This document shows positions 14,018-19,512 of a DNA stretch of 19,512 nucleotides, piece after piece. A model generated the notes under the pieces. That model made no database searches and was not told the DNA's origin. It was given only the letters and a program-made list of their open reading frames with translations. A program made the translations under genes and the position numbers. Position 1 is the stretch's first letter, and each line of letters opens with the position of its first letter. This DNA comes from Spirochaetaceae bacterium (GTDB lineage: Bacteria; Spirochaetota; Spirochaetia; DSM-2461): the NCBI GenBank assembly GCA_016342385.1, contig JAEINM010000021.1, forward strand, positions 1 through 19,512. Reading direction: 5' to 3'.

Positions 14018-14946
14018 CAATAAGATAAGTCCTCATAATAATCAAGTATGAACTGATAGATATCGCTTAGGCTCAGACATTGAGATATTCTTTTTCTGGC
14101 AGAATCAATTTTTGAAATAAGCAGTCCCGGTACGGGATTGTACGTATGCCCTCCTGTGGTGAGGTCTTCAGCATTCCCGTGATCACTAATAATGAGTATG
14201 GATTCATGCTCCAGTTTAAGATCTTCGACGATTGAACTGACAAAACCATTGAGAATGTCAACGCAGTTCTCGACTTCTCGGTGTTTCTTCTTATGGCCAA
14301 AATAATCTGTCATGAAATATTCAAAGAAAACGAAATCAAAATCATCGAGAATCGGCCTCATTCTCTTTCCTGCTTCTTCGGGGGAAATAATATCAATATC
14401 ATAGCCTCTGTTTCTAATTAATTCGTTGGTGATGTCGGCAAAAACGGCTTTTCCCTCTTTGTATTCTTTCGACATGCGGAATTCGGCTTCCGATGCTTCA
14501 ATGGTCAGTGTTGATACAGGGAATCTGTTTTTTATGGCATCCTTTCTATCTTCAAAAAACTTTTCTGAATACATATTGGCAGATGTAACGGATATACCTC
14601 TGTTCTTCAGAGCTTTCATGATGCTTTTTTCCAGTATAAGCTCAACCAGTTCCTCATTGGGAAATGCCGGAAGATGATACCCCAGAAACTCTGCCGCATT
14701 AATTCCTGTAAAGATTGTGGTCTGTCCTGTCGCCGATTGAGGTTCACCTTTAATATTCAGTTTTGCATCGACTGGACATAAGATCGAATTCCCGAATTCT
14801 TTTGGAGAACTTACCAGCTGCAATCCAAAGCCATCAGTTTCATTTTCAAAGAGTCGACTTATGGGATTATTTTCAGATTTTTTCGCCAGGCCGATACCAT
14901 CTATAAAGAGGACCAGTAGTTTTTTACTGTTCCTGCTGTTTGGCAT
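14017..14946 (-). CDS. Alkaline-phosphatase-superfamily metalloenzyme (PF01676-like)
   Basis: A 309-residue soluble protein. Metal-site motifs occur in the superfamily order: LFIDGIG with Asp16, SATGQTTIFTGINA holding the nucleophile Ser/Thr, HLPAFPNEEL, then DYFGHKKKH, SDHGNAED and GGHTYNPVPGLL near the C-terminus. The last two match cofactor-independent phosphoglycerate mutase and phosphopentomutase. At 309 residues it is much shorter than true iPGM (~510), so it belongs to the small uncharacterised metalloenzyme group; its substrate is unknown. GGAAG precedes ATG 14946, which lies 23 bp inside the end of the DUF1801 gene. It is the third gene of a four-gene operon with the diguanylate cyclase. 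Confidence 0.8.
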   Translation of the reverse strand: MPNSRNSKKLLVLFIDGIGLAKKSENNPISRLFENETDGFGLQLVSSPKEFGNSILCPVDAKLNIKGEPQSATGQTTIFTGINAAEFLGYHLPAFPNEELVELILEKSIMKALKNRGISVTSANMYSEKFFEDRKDAIKNRFPVSTLTIEASEAEFRMSKEYKEGKAVFADITNELIRNRGYDIDIISPEEAGKRMRPILDDFDFVFFEYFMTDYFGHKKKHREVENCVDILNGFVSSIVEDLKLEHESILIISDHGNAEDLTTGGHTYNPVPGLLISKIDSARKRISQCLSLSDIYQFILDYYEDLSY

Positions 14947-15373
14947 TGTGTCTTCCGTATTTGTAGTTTTTCAGGTCAGCCCATAAACATGTTTCCCGCA
15001 CCAGTTCTCTCAGGACTTCAATCTTCAGAGTCTTCACTGAGCGGATTCTGATACAGTTTTTTCCGACGGCGGTTTTTCCGAATGAATCGATAAAATATTG
15101 AGGCAGGGGTGTTCCGTTTTTTTCTGCCCCAATATAGAGATTCACATTGTGCTTCTGCGGTGCCAGACTGATCAGCGGATCTGAGTTTTTTGTCGTTTTT
15201 TTCCTCCCGGGTATTTTCCCATAGCCGACCATGCATATACTCTTAGTCGTGATAAGATACCTATTTAAATCAGGAGCAGTCTCCTGTATCACTCTATCTA
15301 TTAACCTGATCAATTCTTCATGTTTTTCCGACATGGAAAATAATTCTTCTATCGAGTTAGCTTCCAGTTTCAC
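14924..15373 (-). CDS. DUF1801 (YdhG-like) domain protein
   Basis: About 149 residues. The central part fits the DUF1801 fold, also called YdhG-like: ITTKSICMVGYGKIPGRKK, LISLAPQKHNVNLYIG, GKTAVGKNCIRIRSVK and a helix LRELVRETC. The family's molecular role is not settled. I placed the start at GTG 15373 rather than the in-frame ATG 15391, because GAGGAGG sits 6 bases before the GTG. That ribosome binding site is made from the last codons of the preceding 1066-residue gene. Stop and start are one base apart, so translation is coupled. Confidence 0.75.
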   Translation of the reverse strand: MKLEANSIEELFSMSEKHEELIRLIDRVIQETAPDLNRYLITTKSICMVGYGKIPGRKKTTKNSDPLISLAPQKHNVNLYIGAEKNGTPLPQYFIDSFGKTAVGKNCIRIRSVKTLKIEVLRELVRETCLWADLKNYKYGRHNAKQQEQ

Positions 15374-15374
15374 T

Positions 15375-18300
15375 TTAATCCTCCTCAACATTCCAACTGA
15401 TAGGTGGTTCCCCGTCTATTCCCGCCCGTGCGGATACGTTATCATTTACCAGGTAAGCGTATTGATCTGAAAGAGACTCAGATCGTGACTGTACAATACT
15501 GAAAAATCTGACCGTATTGGCAGAATCATCCAGCCGGTGATAGGTTTTTGCCAGGGCAAGATTGACCATGACAGAGTCCGGTTTCAGCTTCTGTGCTTCT
15601 TGAAAAGTACTCAGGGCTCTATCAAAGTCCATGCTGTAATAATAGAGATGTCCCAAATTCATATAAGGTGATAAATAATCGTCATTTTCACGAATTAATT
15701 TCTTAAAGATATCTTCAGCTTTACGGAATTCCTGGAACCGTGCATGTAGAATCCCCAGTTTATTATTCAATTGTCTTTGCCGTCTGTCTCTACTCTCTTT
15801 TATCAGGGACTCCAGTGCCGAAATACTTGAGTCATAGAGACTTTCCCGAAGGGATTCCAGGGATCTGTGAAAAAGGGGATCGATCTGCTCCCTTCCCGGT
15901 TCGATAATAATCATATTGCTTTCACTGAGAGGCAGGGGAGGGAAGGTTTCTCTTTGATCTTTCACGGTGATAAACTCAATATCACCTTCGGGGGTCTTAT
16001 TAATAATGGCAGAAGCACTGCTCCAGCTGCGGTAAAATCCTTCAGACAAGAGGGTTGATTCTACGGGGATCCAGATTGTACCGTCTGATTCGATAACCCT
16101 CATGATCCCAGTCTCAAACATCCATTTATTCGATACCGGTTCTTCTGTATCAAAGGCCAGAAAAACATGTCCCGGTGATGTCATTATAGCTGTGCTGATC
16201 CCGGCTGATTCCAAAAGAGAAGTCAGAAGAGCAGTTGTGTCATCACAGTCACCTGATTGAATATGAAGAGTCGTTCTGGGGTAACGAACTGTATCGACAT
16301 GCTGCTCTTTTCCCAGAATCTGAGAAAAAGGGGAATCGGGATCTTCCACATAGGTGATTCCATATGTCCCCAGTGCGTCGCAGATTCTGGCGGCATCAAT
16401 CATTTTGGGTGGGAGTCCATTTTCTTCACGGTCCGCCTCGAGAACTCTATGGGAAAATGTGGACACAACTCCTTCATTGGGCATAATAAAGGCCGCCAGT
16501 TTCGCTGTGTCATCCCATGAAAGAGCGGTTCTTCGATATAGAGTCGCATTTGTCGTTTCTGAAACAATCTGCTGATCACCGCTTATTTCATAACTTATAT
16601 TGATCTGAGCCAGAACAGGCAGATCCTCCTGGAGATTAAAAGCTTTCTCATTGAGGAGAATATGCAGATCTATCTCTGCTTCTTCACCGGGAGAAAGACT
16701 CTCTATGGGTTTCGACTGTTTGGGATAGTCTATGAACTGACGGAGGCTGAGTTCGGCCCTGATATTCCTTACCGGTATATCCAGATCATTTTTTACTGTC
16801 ACTTTACCCAGGGGATTTTTCACGTAGAAATGGATCAGTGAAGGGAAAATATTGCCCATGTTTATTGAAGCAATCGTCAGAGGTTTCTGTCTGGACCCCG
16901 GTACGGCAGCATCGCGGTTGTATGATTCCCTGAATCGGTTGAGATCATTTATCACATCTTGCTGGCCGGGATTTAAACTGAGTATTTTTTCATATAGCTG
17001 AACAGTCTGGCTGTATTTCTGCCGGGCTGACTCGGGACCCAGACTCTCTATAATTTCAAAGGTCTCGGACTTCAGGTTCTCCACCTGATTCATTAGAGAA
17101 TTCATTTCCATCTGAACCAGCAGGGCGTCTGCTTTACTATCGAATGGATTCTCATTCACTATTTCCTCGAGCCACATCTTTGCAAGAACCCATGATTCGT
17201 TCTGCAGATAATACTCGGCTTTTTCCCACAGGAGATCTGAAGACCCAGGGGTAGAATCTATTTTTCTGTTAAGATCAATGATTTTTCTGGTTTTATCATC
17301 GGGAGAAGACTGATTGAGTCCGGGATCATAAAATTTCAGAACTCTATTCGAGGCATAATCGGTCATGTAGATGAATCCTCTTACCGGATCAACAGCCAGA
17401 TTCAACGGGGTTATGGGGAAGGTTTCGTAATCCCTGAACTGGTAGCCACCCATTTTCCACTGGAGTATCCCCTCTCTATCAAATTTATAGAGAGCCCCTG
17501 ATGAATATAGGATGACCGATCCATCAGAACTGACAGTCATGGACAAGGGGGAGAGAGTTTCTCCTTTCAGACCCACAGGAATAATGGAGTCGATAAATGT
17601 CCCGTCATCGGAATAGATTTTAAAACGCTGCTCCATGGAATCGTGAATCCATAGATTCCCCTCCGGTCCCGCCGCCATGGCATAAACGTAGGTGTATGGG
17701 CCCAAGTTCAGGTCAATATTGCTTCTTTTATTGCCCTCTATGCGTACAAATTTTCTCGTCATGGTATGGTATAGGATGGTTACACCGTTGTTGAGAACCG
17801 CCATGGGCCCGGTGACATCGATACCGGTCCGGACTCTCATTGAGCGGGATGCTCCATCGATCACTCTATAGATTTCCCGTCCGCTTGTCGGTTTCAGATA
17901 GACTGTTCCGCCGGGGGTTACCGCCGCTCCGAATACAAAGAGTGTGCTGGTCTGATTAAATTGATCGGCACCGATCTGAGAGACTATATTAAAATCAGGC
18001 GTCAGTTCGTAACAGAGGGCTCCCATGGCCAGAATGATATTGCCATTCTCTTTTACAGCGACCGCCGATGCCGTATTATATCCGGTGAAATCCGGTATGG
18101 CCGATTCGATGATATACCGGGAGGGAATCTCCTCCAGATATTCCGGCAGCTGCGCATGGGATTCTATTCTCCGGGGATTCATTTCTGCCCATAGTTTAAA
18201 GATAACTTCCGAGAGGTAGAGGTGTGAGTCTTCTGTAATTTCTCCCATAAGGGATTGAGAGAGGGATTCACCGGAACTTTCTTTTGTAAAAGTAGCAACG

Positions 18301-18575
18301 AGAACGGGGCTTTCATCGTTTAAAACAGCCATGATCTGGAGCTGATAGTCTGCGGTACCGGAGAGATCTTTTTTCTGTTCTACGGAAATGTATTTGTCGT
18401 AAATTCTCGATGCTCTGGATGCGGATTTTATCAATACATCCGATAGGAGGTTCCGTGTATCCCTGTTTTCCGGAGTGATCATCTGGATTTCCAGGGAAAT
18501 GGTTTCAACAGCATAGAGACTGCAAATTGATAATATAGAGAATATATAAAAGAGGAAAATGATTATTCTTTTCAT
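15375..18575 (-). CDS. Exported beta-propeller, TPR and transglutaminase-like protein
   Basis: 1066 residues. A signal peptide (MKRIIIFLFYIFSILSIC) is followed by a region of about 120 residues. Next is an NHL/SMP30-like beta-propeller (~150-430; EGNLWIHDSMEQRFKIYSDD and FIYMTDYASNRVLKFYD are typical blades). A first TPR set (~435-570) and a beta-sandwich-like part (~590-690) come before a transglutaminase-like domain. That domain has the triad arrangement C777 (SGDCDDTTALL), H803 (PGHVFLAF) and an acid, E839 (WIPVEST). The C-terminus carries TPRs (~930-1040; SPYMNLGHLYYYSMDFDRAL). Similar architectures occur in spirochaetes such as treponemes. The enzyme activity is not proven: it could be a protease, a crosslinker or an inert fold. 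It heads the operon. TATAAT sits 7 bases upstream of ATG and there is no ribosome binding site. Confidence 0.85.
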   Translation of the reverse strand: MKRIIIFLFYIFSILSICSLYAVETISLEIQMITPENRDTRNLLSDVLIKSASRASRIYDKYISVEQKKDLSGTADYQLQIMAVLNDESPVLVATFTKESSGESLSQSLMGEITEDSHLYLSEVIFKLWAEMNPRRIESHAQLPEYLEEIPSRYIIESAIPDFTGYNTASAVAVKENGNIILAMGALCYELTPDFNIVSQIGADQFNQTSTLFVFGAAVTPGGTVYLKPTSGREIYRVIDGASRSMRVRTGIDVTGPMAVLNNGVTILYHTMTRKFVRIEGNKRSNIDLNLGPYTYVYAMAAGPEGNLWIHDSMEQRFKIYSDDGTFIDSIIPVGLKGETLSPLSMTVSSDGSVILYSSGALYKFDREGILQWKMGGYQFRDYETFPITPLNLAVDPVRGFIYMTDYASNRVLKFYDPGLNQSSPDDKTRKIIDLNRKIDSTPGSSDLLWEKAEYYLQNESWVLAKMWLEEIVNENPFDSKADALLVQMEMNSLMNQVENLKSETFEIIESLGPESARQKYSQTVQLYEKILSLNPGQQDVINDLNRFRESYNRDAAVPGSRQKPLTIASINMGNIFPSLIHFYVKNPLGKVTVKNDLDIPVRNIRAELSLRQFIDYPKQSKPIESLSPGEEAEIDLHILLNEKAFNLQEDLPVLAQINISYEISGDQQIVSETTNATLYRRTALSWDDTAKLAAFIMPNEGVVSTFSHRVLEADREENGLPPKMIDAARICDALGTYGITYVEDPDSPFSQILGKEQHVDTVRYPRTTLHIQSGDCDDTTALLTSLLESAGISTAIMTSPGHVFLAFDTEEPVSNKWMFETGIMRVIESDGTIWIPVESTLLSEGFYRSWSSASAIINKTPEGDIEFITVKDQRETFPPLPLSESNMIIIEPGREQIDPLFHRSLESLRESLYDSSISALESLIKESRDRRQRQLNNKLGILHARFQEFRKAEDIFKKLIRENDDYLSPYMNLGHLYYYSMDFDRALSTFQEAQKLKPDSVMVNLALAKTYHRLDDSANTVRFFSIVQSRSESLSDQYAYLVNDNVSARAGIDGEPPISWNVEED

Positions 18576-18582
18576 AGTAGTA

Positions 18583-18588
18583 ATTATA
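18583..18588 (-). promoter_or_regulatory. -10 box close to the start of the 1066-residue gene
   Basis: Minus-strand TATAAT ends 7 bases before ATG 18575, which predicts a start on or within one base of the codon. The best -35 candidate is AGGACA (18610-18605) at 16 bp, a 4 of 6 match. No ribosome binding site is visible. Confidence 0.45.
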
Positions 18589-18603
18589 TATCTTTTTTTA
18601 AGA

Positions 18604-18687
18604 ATGTCCTTTTTTTTATTCGCCGGGCCAGAATACTTCGGTATTCCCGTTGCTGAGCTAGTGGAAGTACGCTCCGGGTCTTATTAA
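18604..18687 (+). other. 27-codon reading frame resembling the N-terminus of CheW (possible relic)
   Basis: ATG 18604 to TAA 18685-18687 encodes a peptide containing FLFAGPEYFGIPVAELVEV. It follows the first two strands of a CheW domain (hydrophobic strand, turn, YGIPV, xVxEV). There is no ribosome binding site and the frame then stops. It could be a relic of a CheW gene or chance. The same bases hold a hairpin, GAATAC-TTCG-GTATTC (18631-18646), with a C(UUCG)G loop on the plus strand, which would also make a stable RNA element. Confidence 0.25.
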
Positions 18688-18756
18688 TATGAACTTGTCG
18701 GGGAATTGACTTCAATTTGCATACTTCTAAGAAAATAGAGTACACTGGGAATAATC

Positions 18757-18807
18757 ATGAGAGTAATAAAAAACAAATTCTGTAAGGAGATCTCCTTCCT
18801 TGGGTAA
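18757..18807 (+). other. 16-codon upstream ORF overlapping the response-regulator start
   Basis: ATG 18757, preceded by GGGAA, encodes MRVIKNKFCKEISFLG and stops at 18805-18807, 8 bases into the response-regulator gene. It runs through the palindrome that contains that gene's ribosome binding site, so translating it would unfold the site. This is positional evidence only. Confidence 0.3.
18784..18797 (+). promoter_or_regulatory. Palindromic ribosome binding site of the response-regulator gene
   Basis: AAGGAGATCTCCTT is a perfect 14-bp palindrome containing GGAG (18786-18789) for the TTG start at 18800. In RNA it can form a 5-bp hairpin with a GATC loop that masks the ribosome binding site. 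Confidence 0.4.
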
Positions 18808-19168
18808 TACTGTTATATTAATCGTTGAAGATGAACCACTTCTCGGAAAGTCCTTACAGGGAAACCTGGAGGATTCCGGTTTTACCGTACCCGACGTTAT
18901 CACCAATAGCGAGAACATTATGCCTGCCATTGTCAAACATAAACCGGATCTGATCATTCTGGATATTAATCTGCATAGTTTTAATGATGGTATTACTGCC
19001 GCACAGAGAGTAAGGCTCCTAGGAGATACCCCTATTATTTACATAACAGCCAGCAGGGATGAAGAGACAAAAAAACTGGCCATGACGACTAATCCAGTTG
19101 ATTATCTTCTGAAGCCTTTCAGGAGTGAAACTTTATTGAAGGCTGTGAATAAGGCCTTATCCCGATAA
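18800..19168 (+). CDS. Single-domain response regulator (CheY-like receiver)
   Basis: A 122-residue stand-alone receiver. The acidic pocket E10-D11, phospho-acceptor D55 (LIILDINL), the switch Thr/Ser (YITAS) and Lys (LLKPF) are all in place, and no output domain follows. Stand-alone receivers act by binding partners, for example in phosphorelays or as c-di-GMP-network adaptors. The partner kinase is not in the window. The start is TTG 18800, with GGAG 10 bases upstream inside a perfect palindrome. No ATG is available in frame before an upstream stop. A TTGACT at 18706-18711 with TAAGAA 16 bp downstream is a weak promoter candidate. Confidence 0.88.
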   Translation: MGNTVILIVEDEPLLGKSLQGNLEDSGFTVPDVITNSENIMPAIVKHKPDLIILDINLHSFNDGITAAQRVRLLGDTPIIYITASRDEETKKLAMTTNPVDYLLKPFRSETLLKAVNKALSR

Positions 19169-19240
19169 TACAGGGGAATATGTACTTTTTTAATATTTTG
19201 TGCTCACTTAAATCAAATACCAGAGTAATATGCAAATCTA

Positions 19241-19258
19241 TGATAATATTGCTCTATG
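19241..19258 (+). promoter_or_regulatory. Extended -10-like element adjacent to the ogt-type start
   Basis: TG-A-TAATAT (19241-19249) is followed by six bases and ATG 19256, and no ribosome binding site is present. An alternative -10, GATAAT (19242-19247), leaves eight bases. No -35 hexamer is recognisable, so support is weak. Confidence 0.3.
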
Positions 19259-19512
19259 AATACTATCAGAATAAAATCGATCAAGACACCACTCGGAGAA
19301 CTGCTTCTGGGAGAATATGAAGGTCAGCTCTGTCTTTTTGACTGGAAATACAGGAAAATGAGGGATCAGATCGATAAAAGAGTGCAAACAGGACTCAATG
19401 CAGTATATATGGAAGAGGACTGCGGACTCTTCGGCGAACTGGAAGCACAGTTCGATGAATATCTGACTAAAAAGAGGAAAGTCTTTGATATACCCCTGCT
19501 GACAGTGGGAAG
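19256..19512 (+). CDS. Methylated-DNA-protein-cysteine methyltransferase, 3'-truncated by window end
   Basis: The first 85 codons of an Ogt/Ada-C-type O6-alkylguanine-DNA alkyltransferase. The opening IKSIKTPLGELLLGEYEG, then LCLFDW, and the segment CGLFGELEAQFDEYLTKKRK then FDIPLLTVG follow the N-terminal ribonuclease-H-like domain up to the start of the DNA-binding domain. The active-site PCHR motif lies beyond the window. The protein would remove alkyl groups from O6 of guanine by self-alkylation. The start ATG 19256 has no ribosome binding site. Confidence 0.85.
   Translation, partial: MNTIRIKSIKTPLGELLLGEYEGQLCLFDWKYRKMRDQIDKRVQTGLNAVYMEEDCGLFGELEAQFDEYLTKKRKVFDIPLLTVG

Noticed and set aside
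18615..18680. GC-rich hairpin region considered as a tRNA or known riboswitch
   Set aside because: No acceptor-stem pairing, T-loop or CCA-like end, and no match to c-di-GMP or other riboswitch cores that I can recognise.
19144..19196. Possible terminator after the response-regulator gene
   Set aside because: Only a four-pair stem (TCCC/GGGA) sits well before a T6 run, too weak to call.

Overview
The window looks like chromosomal DNA of a free-living member of the Spirochaetota (Spirochaeta/Sediminispirochaeta-like), of moderate GC content. The evidence is the gene content: a signal-peptide protein combining a beta-propeller, TPRs and a transglutaminase-like domain, an orphan FlhB C-terminal homologue (FhlB) next to a FliK-like protein, GAF-EI (PtsP), two-component and GGDEF proteins, and small lipoproteins with spirochaete-style lipoboxes. 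This assignment is an inference from family knowledge. No database search was possible.

Region 1 (1-6914) is an arsenic/metalloid resistance island. A partial DUF1638-like protein with a C-terminal four-Cys ribbon ends at 488. It converges on arsJ (organoarsenical efflux MFS). Upstream of arsJ on the minus strand lie a MazF/PemK toxin remnant, a DUF1232 membrane protein with a probable frameshift near its start, an ACR3 arsenite exporter and an ArsR repressor. Across a divergent promoter with two near-identical inverted-repeat operators, the plus strand carries a CPKC thioredoxin-like protein, a Cys-rich DGC protein and an ArsP-like permease. A separately promoted rhodanese lipoprotein and a small Cys-motif protein follow. 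No arsC and no GAPDH partner for ArsJ are in view.

Region 2 (6915-11882) starts with a predicted outer-membrane barrel protein on the minus strand. An intergenic stretch follows with a strong ribosome binding site, a 16-codon ORF and an intrinsic terminator; it could be an attenuation leader or a small independent transcript. Next come a FliK-like protein, FhlB, PtsP (the first enzyme of the nitrogen PTS) and an SGNH-hydrolase lipoprotein. ptsP appears to start from a leaderless mRNA: a good -35/-10 pair places +1 exactly on its ATG.

Region 3 (11879-18575) is a tightly packed minus-strand operon. In transcription order it holds the 1066-aa propeller/TPR/transglutaminase-like protein, a DUF1801 protein, an alkaline-phosphatase-superfamily metalloenzyme, and a periplasmic-sensing diguanylate cyclase with two SBP_bac_3 domains. 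The stops and starts of successive genes touch or overlap.

Region 4 (18576-19512) has an intergenic stretch with a small CheW-like reading frame and a UUCG hairpin, then a single-domain response regulator whose ribosome binding site lies in a palindrome crossed by a short upstream ORF. The window ends in the 5' part of an O6-alkylguanine-DNA alkyltransferase (ogt-type) gene. No tRNA, rRNA, CRISPR array, insertion sequence or replication origin was seen.
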